A stretch of DNA of 64,000 bases from Azotimanducus sp963663145 (GCA_963663145.1 OY760134.1:1240001-1304000); one strand, 5' to 3'. Positions 8,459-17,614 are shown, counted from the stretch's first letter. Numbers and translations: made by a program. Notes: generated from the letters alone by a model not told the origin.

Positions 8459-9914
8459 TCGGTCCTGAAAAACCTTTTTTCAATTGGTAAAACATTGATT
8501 ATATTGTAAAAAAGCGAATATTTTCCTGAACTGGGTTTGCCGGTTCCGGTACAATTCGGGTTCGATTCCCTGCAATACCGGAGCGGAAAATGCGGACGAA
8601 AACGCCCCCGGAGAACGAAACCCACGACATGTTCCGCAGCCGCCTGGAAAACATGATCGACATGCGGCACGAACTCGTAAGGCTCGGGGAGCTGGTCGAC
8701 CGGGGGTTGTTCGAGGCCGAGTTCGGGCCGCGCTACGCGGAGACCGGGGGATGTCTGGCGAGGCCAGTGCGGCTGATGGTCGGGCCGCGGCACCTGAAGC
8801 ACATCCACGGGCTGTCGGACGGGGCGGTGGTGTCCGGGTGGGTCGGGAACCCCTACTGGCAGCACTTGAAGCGTTGAGGTGTACTTCCGGCACGACCCGC
8901 CGATCGACCCGAGCAGCATGACGAGGTTCCGCAAGCGGATCGGGGAGTCGGGGTGCGAGCTGCTGCCGGAGGCGACCATCGGCGCGGGGGTTGGTTCCGG
9001 GGCCGTGCGGGAGCGGGACTTCGGTCGGGTGACGGTGGACACGACGGTGCGGGAGAAGGCGGAGGCGCTGCTGAAGGCGAACCGGTACGCGCAAGCGAAA
9101 CAAATGAAGCGCATGCGGCGGGAGGCGGGGAAGCTCCGGACATGCCTTGGCCGCGTCGCCAGGGACATCCGGCGGAAGACGGAGGATGACGAACAACTCG
9201 TGGAAGTGTTCGCGGAGGAGCTCGGCAAGGCGGAGCGGCTGCTGTCGCAGAAGAGGGACTCGAAGAACAAGCTCCACAGCCTGCACGCGCCGGAGGTGGA
9301 GTGCATCTCCAAGGGCAAGGCGCACAGGCGCTGCGAGTTCGGGGTGAAGGCGGGGATCGCGGTGACGAACAAAAGCAACTTCGTGGTGGGCGGCAGGGCG
9401 CTGCCTGGGAACCCCTACGACGGGCACACGCTGTTGGAGAGCCTGAACCAAGTCCGGCGGTTGACGGGTCGGCCGGTGCTGGAGGCGTACGTGGACCGGG
9501 GCTACGGGGGCCACGGGGAGAGGGAGGCGGTGGTGTACATCAGCGGGCAGAAGCGGGGCGTGAAGACCATGAGGGTGAGGAAGTGCATACGCAGGCGGCA
9601 GGCGGTGGAGCCGGTGATCGCGCACCCGGAGTCGGACGGGCTGATGGGGAGGAACCGGCTGAAGGGCACCGATGGCGACCAGGTGAACGTCCTTCCGGGC
9701 TGCGCGGGGCACAACACGGGGCTGATCCTGAGGAAGCTTCGGGAAATTCTTTGCGCCCTGGTTCCGGAACCCTTGAAGCGGCTCATTGTTTAGTTTTTAC
9801 CCGGCATTGCCGCAAGATCCGCCGGGAATCCGGCCGATCTTCGGGGCCAATGCGACTCCCTTCAGCCGAGATTCGCGGCTGAAACCGCCTGAAAACCGAT
9901 TAATTCAGGACCGA
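8459..9914 (+). mobile_element. IS5-type insertion sequence, about 1456 bp, decayed
   Basis: The element is bounded by an 11-bp perfect terminal inverted repeat: TCGGTCCTGAA at 8459-8469 and its complement at 9904-9914. These are flanked by an 8-bp direct repeat. It encodes an IS5-family DDE transposase on the plus strand, split by a frameshift and missing an internal segment. It sits between the TolC-like gene and the 3' end of the giant FN3 gene, ending 10 bp from the latter's stop. The target duplication is intact, so the insertion site has not rearranged since transposition. Confidence 0.88.
8590..9793 (+). pseudogene. IS5-family transposase, frameshifted and internally deleted
   Basis: The first part (8590-8877) is the N-terminal transposase domain: MFRSRLENMIDMRHELV, then LKHIHGLSDGAVVSGWVGNPYWQ. 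It stops at TGA 8875-8877. The family sequence resumes one base later as EVYFRHDPPIDPSSMTRFRKRIGE, so a +1 shift at CGT-TGA joins the parts with no residue gained or lost. The catalytic Asp is in VTVDTTVREKA, the second in AYVDRGYGG and the Glu in AVEPVI. Compared with remembered family members, about 35-40 residues seem missing between TTVREKA and ALLKANRYAQAKQ. That makes it likely inactive even if the frameshift were suppressed. Confidence 0.85.
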
Positions 9915-9922
9915 CTATCTAG
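9915..9922. repeat. Right target-site duplication of the IS element
   Basis: CTATCTAG, identical to 8451-8458, follows the right inverted repeat directly. Confidence 0.75.
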
Positions 9923-9932
9923 AGTGAACTCT

Positions 9933-12900
9933 TCAGGGTGAATCCTCGCCGCTAGCGGGGTCTGCGCGCTGCGCGGGAGGCGCGGTGCAGGCGTCGGCGT
10001 TGGAGAGGCAGGCTGTGGATTGCAGGTCGCCAAGGGTGAGGGTGAGGGTTCGTCCGTGCGGGACTTGGAGGTGGAAGCGGTCGTGTGGGTCGTGGCGGAA
10101 GCCGGCGAGTACGGCGCGTGCGGGAAGCGGGCCGGTGCCGAGGAGTCGCAGGGTGGTGGTGGGGGGTTGGCTGGGGGCGCGGAGGGCGGGCAGCCGGAGG
10201 AGGCCGGCGCGTACGCGGGCGGCGCGGTGGACTTCGGTGAGGAGGCCGTCGGGGTGCCGGAGGTAGGCGAGGGCGGAGAGGTTCGGGGGGCCGGAGACGA
10301 GGAGGCGCCAGTGGCCGTCGGCGGGGTGGCCGAGGGCGCCGGAGAGGCGCTTGGCGGGGTGGCCGGACTGGAGGTCGTTGGAGGTGAGTTGGAGGGCGGC
10401 GCGTGGGGGGAGTGTGATGGCGAGGGGGGCGGGGCGGAGGCCGCCGTCGTCGAAGGCCTCGATGCGGAGGGTGGCGTGGCGGTCGGAGGGGTTGGCGAGT
10501 CGGAGGACGCCGGTGCGTCCGCGGGGGTCGGCGGCGGCGTGGAGGAGGGGCACGAATGCGGCGGCGCGGCGGCGCGGCGGCGGTTGGCGGGGGCGGGGGA
10601 GAGGTTGGAGAGGTGTCCGGAGGGGCCCTCCATGAGGCTCATGGCGAGGAGGGGGTGTTGGGAGGCGAGGGAGAGGCGCCAGTGGCCGGCGCCGTCGCCG
10701 AGGGCGCCGGAGAGTCCGGGGGCGCCGCGTTCGAGGTCGCGCGCGGAGAGTTCGGCGGCGGCGCGCGGGGGGAGGTCGAGGGAGACCGCGGAGGCGGCGG
10801 GGTCGCCGGCGTCGTCGGTGGCGGAGACGGTGACCCGTGTCGGCAGGTTGCCGGGGTTGGCGAGGCGGAGCAGGCCGCCGCCGGCGTTGGCGTTGGTGTC
10901 CGGGGCGGCGGGGAAGAAGGGGAGTTGCTGGACGCCGGCGCGGGCGGGGGCGGTGTTGTGGAGGGGCGAGAGCAGGCCGTCGGGGTGGCGGGCGTAGGCG
11001 AGGGCGGCGAAGTCGGCGTCGGCGGAGAGGCGCAGCCGCCAGCGGCCGGGGGGTGCGGTGCCGAGGGCGCCGGAGAGGCGCTTGGCGGGGTTGCCGGATT
11101 CGAGGTCGTGGGATTCGAGGTCGATGGCCGCGCCGGCGGGGAGGGCGAGGTGGAGCGGGGGTCGGGCGCGGCCGGCGTCGTCGAAGGCCTGGATGGCGAG
11201 GGTGGCGTGGCGGTCGGAGCGGTTGGCGATGCGCAGCAGGCCGGTGCCGCGCGGGTCGGAGGCGGCGGGGAGGAGGGGGAGGTGGACCGGGGCGCCGGGG
11301 CCGCCGGAGGCGGGGGCGGCGGAGAGGTTGAAGAGGTGGCCGGAGGGCCCCTCGGCGAGGTGCATGGCGAGCGCGCCGGAGGGGTCGGAGCCGGGGGGCG
11401 GAGCGGGCGGCGAGTTGCGCCAGGCGCCGTCGCCGCGGGCGTTGCGGGCGCGGACGCCGACGATGTAGGCGAGGGAATCGTCGACGCCGGCGATGGAGAT
11501 GCTGTTGGCCGGGTGGTCGTGGGCGGCGAGGGTCCAGCTGGCGCCGCCGTTCGAGGTGTGGGTGACGTGGTAGCTGGTCGCGCCGTCGGCGGCGGGCCAG
11601 GAGGCGCCGAGCGTGCCGTCGGCGCGGGTGACGGCGACGGAGGCCGGCCTGGCGGGGGGCCCGGCGGCGGCGGTGGTGAACTGGGCCCGTCCCAGGGCGG
11701 ATCCGGAGCAGTTGCCGCCGGCGTGGGCGGTGTAGGCGTATCCGGTGTTCGCGCTCAGGCCGGCGAGCTGCGCGGTGTGGGTGCCCGAGGGCACCGGCTG
11801 GCACTGGCCCGCGCCGGACGCGGCCGACGCGCCGGCGGCCTGGCCGCCGCCCGAACCCGCGCCGCCCTTGTATGACCAGGCGCCCTCGTAGTGGCCGAGC
11901 GTCAGCGTCGCCGAGGTCTGCCCGATGGCGCCGGCCGAAAGGCTGATGGTGTGGGCTTTCAACGTGACCCTATCGGGCCATTCGCAGTCCGCCCCGCGGT
12001 ACACATGGAACTCGTAGGGCGTGCCGCTTGTGAGGCCCCATACGATCACCGACGTGGTCGACGCGTCGTGCGTCGTGCAACCGCTGATCTTCTTGGTGTT
12101 GGTGTTGCGGTGCTGGTAGGACCATTTGCCTTCGCCGACTCCGCTGACCGCGAGGGTTACCTGGGAACTCGTGTAGTCGGTGATGGTTGCGCTGATCGGC
12201 CCGGTCGTGTTGAACGTGACCTGATCCCACCAGGTGATCGCCGATGTGGAGTTCGCGCAGCCTGCGTTGGAGTAGGCCGTGTAAAAGTAGGGCGTGTTCG
12301 CTTCCAAGCTGGAGAGGGTTGCCGTGTAGGTGCCGGAATCGACCTTGGTGCAGCTACTTGCGGCCAGCTCGTTCATGTACCACCAGTCGCCGGTGTGGTT
12401 GGCGAGGTTCAGGGTCGCGGTATTGTTGCCGATGGCCGAGACGCTCAGCGTGGGGAGCTGGGCGTTGGCGGCCAGGGTCGTGAAGGTTTCGGAATCCCAC
12501 AGCTTGCTGCCGTCGCAGTTTCTCCCCCGGTACGCGGAGATGGCGTACTGGGTACTGGCCGACAGGCCGGAGAGGGTCGTGCCGGTCGGGTGTGCCCTCC
12601 GGGGCCGCGACATGGAATAGCAGTAAGCGCTCCCGGCAGCGGGCCCGAGCTTGTACGACCAAGCCTCCCGCTCCGAGAGGTTTTGGATTGTGATGACTGC
12701 CCCGCTCGGGGTGACGTTCTCCACCCAGAGGTCCGGCGGTGTCGGCGTGACGGAATCGGAGGCGGGGGAGGCGGGGCCCTTGCCGACGGCGTTGACGGCG
12801 CGGAGCTTGAACTGGTGGGCGGTGTTGTTGGTCAGGCCGGTGACGGTGTGGGCGGTGAGCGACGCGCTGGACGGAATCGCCGTCCAGGCGGTTTCGAAGG

Positions 12901-14788
12901 CGGCGGAGCCGGTCTTCTTGGCGTATTCGTAGCCGGTGACGGGTGAGCCGCAGCCGGAGGGGGCGGTCCAGGCGAGGGTGGCGCTTTGGTCGCGCGCGGA
13001 CACCGTCGGCTTGGCGGGGGCGGCGGGGGGCGTGGAGAGGGTGAAGTCGGCGGTGGCGGACCGGGGTCCCCAGCCGCGGCTGTTGCGGGCGCGAACGCCG
13101 ACCTCGTAGGTGCCGCCGAGGTTGCCGGAGTCGACGGCGATGCCGATGGTGGCGCCGGGGCGCCGCTGGGTGGTCTTCAGCGTCCATTCGGGGGTGATTT
13201 TCTTGCGCCAGAACACGCGGTGCTGGGCGACGGGGGCGCCGTTGGCGTTGGCCGCGTCCCAGTCGAGGGTGAAGAAGAAGCTGGTGACGCTCTGGCCGCC
13301 GCTGAGGCAGGTGAGGGTGTTGCCGCGGACGGAGAGGTTGGTCGGCGCGGAGGGCGCGGCGGGGGCGGAGGTGGTGAAGGCGGCGGCGGTGGCCAGCGGC
13401 GTCGAGCAGGCGCTGTCGCCGTAGGCCTTGAAGGTGTAGCTGGTGCCGCCCCTCAGGTCGGTGAGGGTGGCGGAGGCGGTGCCGGCGGGCACCTCCGGGG
13501 AGCACCGGCCGCCGGCGGGGGTGGTGTATTTGTGGTGCCAGGCGGCGGTGTGGCCGGACAGGGTGAGGGTGGCGCCGCCGGCGGAGACGTTGCCGGCGGC
13601 GAGGGTGACGGAGGAAGGCGTTGCGGTGGTCTCGTCGGACCAGGCGCCGTCGCCGGTGGCGTTGACGGCGGCCACGCGCAGGGTGTGGGCGGTGCCGTTG
13701 GTGAGGGACGAGATTGTCTTGGCGGCGGCGGTCGAGGTGGCTTGCCGGTTGGTCGCGTCGTATTCCTGGGTGCCGGACTTCCACTGGATCTTGTAGCTCG
13801 CCGCGCCGGTCTCGGCGGTCCAGCTCAAGTCGAGGGAGGCGTTGCCGGGGGTGGCGGAAACGCCGGCGACCTTGCCGGGCTTGGTGAGGAACTCCGCGTC
13901 CGTGGCGTCGGAGGTGATTTCGGTGGCGCAGGCGCTGTCGCTGTAAGCCTTGAAGGTGTGGCTGGCGCCGCTGTCGAGGTTGCCGACGCTCGTTGTGGCG
14001 GCGGATACGGCGGCGGAGCATTGGCCGGCGGTGGGGGCCGTTTGCTTGTAGTGCCAGTTGCCTGTGTGGTTGGCGATGCCGAGGGTGGCGCTGGTCGCCT
14101 CAATCGAGGTTGCCGTGAGCGTCGGAATTGCCCAGGAGACCTTCATCAGCTTGGCGACGGCCGGGGATTCGTTCGGCCAGTCGGAGCCGCTCTTGTACTT
14201 GGCCACGTCGGCAATGCTCCAGCCGGCGTCCGAGGGCGTGTTGGTTTCGCTTCCCGATGTGTTTTGGCCCCAATACACTCCTCTTTCGGACCCGACTACG
14301 ATGAAATATGTAGTCCCGCTATCTAATTCACACCCGCTTCCGGTACAGGAAAAGACATAGTCCGCCATGGCATTGGCATCGGTAAGGTTGAGAGTGGCAA
14401 GGGCTGCCTGCGATGTGCCCGGGTTTTCGCTTGAAGCCGAATACAGACTCGCTTGGGTATAGGTGGGGCTGCTCCCCGATCTCTGCCTTTTGAGCTTCAG
14501 GGTGACGCTCTTCAAGGTGTAGCCGGCACTGTGGTTGCCGGTGGTGAATCCCTGTGCGCTTGGGAACGCGTCGGTTACGGTTAACCCATCTACCGGACTC
14601 AGACTCAGGTTGCTAACGTTGCCGGCCGCCCAGAGCGGGCCGGCTAGGCCGGAGGTCAGCGCGAATAAGGCGAGAAGCGTGAGACGACGTGGTGTGCACC
14701 CGATTGGCTTGTCGTCGCGGGACGCGCCGCTCGCTCTTACGTTTCTAACTTCGGAGGCAGGGGGGGGGGGGGGGATCGAAGTCCGCAA
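9933..14788 (-). CDS. Giant fibronectin type III-repeat surface/secreted protein, frame interrupted near the 3' end
   Basis: A modular extracellular protein of about 1,610 residues if read through one frame change. The only in-frame start before the signal peptide is a TTG at 14788. Five codons later comes a run of 15 C (five Pro). The signal peptide is RRLTLLALFALTSGLAGPLWA, cleaved near residue 54. Next are an N-terminal domain resembling a choice-of-anchor type (about 55-215), then alternating FN3 domains and about six copies of an 85-residue module with two conserved Cys and W(S/H)YK and Y(T/A)FKAY(S/G)DSAC signatures. Three C-terminal modules carry GPSGHLxNLS, LLRLAN.SDRHATL, RLSGALG and RHPDGLL. 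Frame one loses homology near residue 1402 at an 8-bp repeat (10558-10581). The third module continues in a second frame to the stop at 9933. Very high GC compared with neighbours. Function unknown; adhesin-like by architecture. Confidence 0.8.
10558..10581. repeat. Three tandem copies of an 8-bp unit inside the FN3 gene
   Basis: GCGGCGGC is repeated three times exactly on the plus strand. This is the place where module homology switches from one minus-strand frame to another. Deleting one unit (8 bp) puts the two frames in register, with 13 residues linking the conserved NLS and PLL segments, against 14 in the homologous first module. Confidence 0.85.
14760..14774. repeat. 15-nt homopolymer (C on the coding strand) at the 5' end of the FN3 gene
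   Basis: Fifteen consecutive G on the plus strand (C on the coding strand) lie about 12 nt after the TTG start of the giant gene and upstream of its signal peptide. No ATG, GTG or TTG exists in the main frame between this tract and the signal peptide, so ribosomes must read through it. Confidence 0.85.
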
Positions 14789-15183
14789 TACGAGGCGGCC
14801 CGCGTCCCGGTAAGTGAGACAAATTTCAACTCAATGCTGTTCATAGCTACTCTGCCCTGTGCCTCTTCGTTCACTTGCTTATTGACACCATCATTTGCCG
14901 CGCGGGACATGAACCCGCCACGAACACCGTGCCCGACCGCACCACTGATGTCACGATTATGAATTATTCGCAAGCTTATGTGAATTGTGAGTTTGATTCA
15001 AGCGCTCCCCCAAAAGCGACAAATGAGGAAGTATGAGAAGACGAGGAAAACACCCGACCCTTTAGGGAGGGAATTTTTTGCTTGCTGCTTGCGATGGGGC
15101 TGGTGTTAGGGGCTTGTTGACAGTGTGCGCCATTTCCTTGAGTATGCATCGACACTCGTTGGTAGATTATCAGGAGCCTAAAC
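14789..15183. other. Intergenic region upstream of the FN3 and carotenoid-oxygenase genes
   Basis: This 395-bp gap separates two divergent genes. On the minus strand it contains an ATG-started reading frame (ATG at 14842-14844, with longer in-frame starts at 14910 and 14973). It enters the 15-C tract in a different frame from the giant gene and stops at 14737. A tract of 13 or 16 C would fuse it to the giant gene. No tRNA or clear terminator was seen. Confidence 0.6.
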
Positions 15184-16587
15184 ATGGCGGCGACCTATCC
15201 AGATGATCCCTTCCTACAGGGAAACTTCGCACCGATACGAATGGAGTGCGATGCGCCCGACCTAGTGATTCGCGGTGAAATCCCCAAGGATGTCGTCGGT
15301 GTGCTGTATCGAATCGGCCCCGACCCGCAATTCGCCCCTGTCGGCGCCCACCACTGGTTCGGCGGGGACGGCATGGTGCACATGTTCAGCGTTGAGAACG
15401 GGCGCGTTTCATACCGCAATCGCTATGTCAGGACGCAGAAGTTTGAACTTGAACGAAAGGCCGGCAAAGCGCTGGTCAACTATTTCGATCCCATGAACAG
15501 CGACCCTTCCGTGCAGATCTTCGGACTCGATGGCCTCGCCAACACGAATATCGTGTGGCATGGGGGAAAGCTGCTTGCTTTGGAAGAGGGGCACCTGCCT
15601 TTTGAGCTTGATTCGGAATCGCTTGAATCCAAAGGCGCTTGGTCCTTTGAGGATGGGTACCAAGGACCCATGACCGCGCATCCCAAGTTTGACCCAGAGA
15701 CTGGCGAAATGTTGTTTTTCGGCTACATGGCCGGTGGGCCCTTCTCGGACGAGATGACCTATCAGGTCGTTGACTCTGGCGGCAACCTCACTCGGACTGA
15801 CCGCTTCAAGGCCCCTTTTCCGAGCATGGTGCATGATTTTATTGCCACAGATCGGGATGTGATCTTTCCGATTTTTCCGATCACGGGAAGCCTTGAGCGT
15901 GCCATGAAGGGAGAGAATCCATTTCAATGGGAGCCCGATAAGGGGTCGCATATCGGGATACTGTCTCGCGACGCGGGCATTGATCAAATTCGCTGGTTCG
16001 ACATGGATCCAGCCTACGTATTCCACCCCATGAACGCTTGGCGGGATGGCGATGTCATCCGTGCACACGTGATGCAGTTCGAGTCCATGCGCATGGATTT
16101 TGGAGACCCGGCTGGAGATGATGGCGAACCTGGAGGCGGCGCGCGCCTTGCCGAGTGGGAGATCGATCTCGGTTCAAACAGCAACCAAGTCAATTGGAAG
16201 TACCTTGATGATGTGCATGGCGAGTTTCCACGCATTGACGAGCGCCGTATGGGGCTTTCTTATCAGCACGGCTACTATGCCGCCAATTTGGGGAGCGCGG
16301 GGGTCGAATTCAATGCGCTCATCCACCAGAATCACTCAAACAGGGCGCGCACGGACTATCGACTACCCGCAGGCGACACAACTTCGGAACCGGTGTTCGT
16401 GCCTAAGTCGTCAGATTCTCCGGAAGGCAACGGCTATCTCGTCTCGGTCATCTACCGAGGTGCCGAGAAACGATCGGACTTGGCGTTTTTTGACGCTGAG
16501 GCGCTTGACCAAGGCCCCATCGCGGTCGCGGAACTCAGCACTAGGGTCCCGAACGGATTCCACGGTAACTGGCGTTCTTTGACCTAG
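15184..16587 (+). CDS. Carotenoid oxygenase (RPE65/lignostilbene dioxygenase) family protein
   Basis: A non-haem iron dioxygenase of the family that cleaves carotenoids, apocarotenoids or stilbenes. The 467-residue protein has the four iron-binding histidines expected for the seven-bladed propeller: H166 (MTAHPKFD), H217 (MVHDF), H281 (VFHPMNAW) and H460 (FHGNW) at the C-terminus. Supporting segments include GVLYRIGPDPQF and HHWFGGDGMVH. No carotenoid biosynthesis gene is nearby, so the substrate is open. It is divergent from the giant FN3 gene and followed by bfd on the opposite strand. Confidence 0.9.
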   Translation: MAATYPDDPFLQGNFAPIRMECDAPDLVIRGEIPKDVVGVLYRIGPDPQFAPVGAHHWFGGDGMVHMFSVENGRVSYRNRYVRTQKFELERKAGKALVNYFDPMNSDPSVQIFGLDGLANTNIVWHGGKLLALEEGHLPFELDSESLESKGAWSFEDGYQGPMTAHPKFDPETGEMLFFGYMAGGPFSDEMTYQVVDSGGNLTRTDRFKAPFPSMVHDFIATDRDVIFPIFPITGSLERAMKGENPFQWEPDKGSHIGILSRDAGIDQIRWFDMDPAYVFHPMNAWRDGDVIRAHVMQFESMRMDFGDPAGDDGEPGGGARLAEWEIDLGSNSNQVNWKYLDDVHGEFPRIDERRMGLSYQHGYYAANLGSAGVEFNALIHQNHSNRARTDYRLPAGDTTSEPVFVPKSSDSPEGNGYLVSVIYRGAEKRSDLAFFDAEALDQGPIAVAELSTRVPNGFHGNWRSLT

Positions 16588-16664
16588 AAACTTGCGGGAC
16601 AGCGCAATGGGTTGAGGCGCACCAGTTTCCCGCTTAAGAGGGCAGTATTCGGGATCGGTGTCCT

Positions 16665-16874
16665 TTAGGCCGCATTGTTGACTTCGACTTGTCGCTGGCT
16701 GTCCAGCAGCCCTACCGCGAAGTCGAGGCAGCAGCCACAACCGGTCCCCACGCCGAGCATCTCACGCGCATGTTCGAGCGTGGTGTTGCTCTTGGCTGCT
16801 GAATTCGCAGCATGTTTATTCGCCAGCTCCAAGAGCTGTGCGTCGGTAATGCCTTTACAAATACAAACGTACAC
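16665..16874 (-). CDS. bfd: Bacterioferritin-associated ferredoxin
   Basis: A small [2Fe-2S] protein, about 69 residues, that reduces iron cores in bacterioferritin to release Fe2+. The Cys ligands are visible as VCICKG at the N-terminus and GCGCC (C-x2-C) near residue 45. I chose the GTG at 16872-16874, which gives the standard (M/V)YVCICKG start. The longer frame to 16949 adds unrelated residues. It is divergent from bfr, with Fur-like sites between them, the usual iron-starvation arrangement. Confidence 0.88.
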   Translation of the reverse strand: MYVCICKGITDAQLLELANKHAANSAAKSNTTLEHAREMLGVGTGCGCCLDFAVGLLDSQRQVEVNNAA

Positions 16875-16925
16875 GGGTCGCCTGTGTGGTCTGGGTGTTG
16901 AACTTGATCTTTGCGATTGATTGTA

Positions 16926-16944
16926 AATGAGAACAAATAGCATT
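16926..16944. promoter_or_regulatory. Fur-like box 1 (bfd/bfr intergenic)
   Basis: The 19-mer AATGAGAA-N7-CATT is a partial palindrome resembling the Fur box. It lies 52 bp upstream of the bfd start codon. Assigned by pattern and context only. Confidence 0.5.
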
Positions 16945-16971
16945 TGCAATAGTCTGTCTAAGATAAGTGGA

Positions 16972-16990
16972 AATGAGAAGAATTTGCATT
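16972..16990. promoter_or_regulatory. Fur-like box 2 (bfd/bfr intergenic)
   Basis: A second 19-mer with the same AATGAGAA-N7-CATT pattern lies 46 bp after box 1. It precedes the bfr start by about 90 bp. The duplicated spacing suggests separate control of the divergent promoters. Confidence 0.5.
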
Positions 16991-17080
16991 TATAATCAAT
17001 GATTTATGTGAATTTTTGCTTGACAGGTTGGGCTGGTCTGATTCACCATAGCCGATACTTCTTGCTGGTCGGATACCAAA

Positions 17081-17551
17081 ATGCAGCCAAAAAGCCCCGA
17101 AATCGTCGTTCACTTGAACACCATCCTGAAACAAGAACTCACCGCCATTAATCAGTATTTCCTGCATGCGAAAATGTACAAGGACTGGGGACTGACCAAG
17201 CTAGCCTCCCATGAGCGCTCCGAATCAATGGATGAGATGAAACACGCGGATACGCTGATCGAACGCATTTTGTTTTTGGGGGGTCTTCCGAACCTTCAGG
17301 AGCTCGGCAAACTCTATATCGGACAGGATGTTCGCGAAATGCTTGAATGTGACTTGAAGCTCGAAATGGAAGCCATTCCCAATCTGGGTGAGGCGATTGC
17401 CTACAGCGAGCAATGTGGCGATTACGTGTCGAGAGAACTCTTTGAAAGGATTCTCGAATCGGAAGAATCACACGTTGACTGGCTTGAAACGAACATCGAA
17501 TTGATTGATCGCGTCGGCATTCAGAATTACACTCAGTCGCAGATGGAGTAG
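17081..17551 (+). CDS. bfr: Bacterioferritin
   Basis: A haem-containing iron-storage ferritin that forms a 24-mer shell. It has 156 residues, matching the family. Ferroxidase ligands are visible: Glu in KQELTAIN, Glu and His in MDEMKHAD, Glu in KLEMEAI, and Glu/His in ESEESHVDWLE. The axial haem-ligand Met is conserved in DEMKHAD. It pairs with divergent bfd across a region with two Fur-like sites and is followed by a strong terminator, so it is probably monocistronic. Confidence 0.95.
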   Translation: MQPKSPEIVVHLNTILKQELTAINQYFLHAKMYKDWGLTKLASHERSESMDEMKHADTLIERILFLGGLPNLQELGKLYIGQDVREMLECDLKLEMEAIPNLGEAIAYSEQCGDYVSRELFERILESEESHVDWLETNIELIDRVGIQNYTQSQME

Positions 17552-17583
17552 GGCGCAGCCTATTTGAAGCAAGCACTGGAACA

Positions 17584-17614
17584 CTCCGCCCTTGGAAGGC
17601 GGAGTTTCTTTTTT
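17584..17614 (+). terminator. Rho-independent terminator of bfr
   Basis: A 7-bp stem CTCCGCC / GGCGGAG with a 7-nt loop is followed directly by a T-rich tract of 10 nt (TTTCTTTTTT), 33 bp after the bfr stop. Confidence 0.9.

Noticed and set aside
8540..8580. tRNA T-arm-like string GGTTCGATTCCCTGC near the IS left end
   Set aside because: No acceptor, D-arm or anticodon stem can be drawn around it.
8480..9712. Long minus-strand frame (about 410 codons) within the IS
   Set aside because: It is antisense to the clear transposase, rich in Pro/Arg/His, and arises from high GC with few stop codons.
9905..10557. Pro/Ser-rich C-terminal tail of the giant protein in the first frame
   Set aside because: Homology with the first two modules continues in the other frame, so this tail is probably an out-of-frame product, although it may be made in the present repeat state.
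10020..14326. Several long plus-strand frames opposite the giant FN3 gene
   Set aside because: They are almost entirely Gly/Ala/Val/Arg runs mirroring the repeated minus-strand codons. None has a signal peptide or domain.
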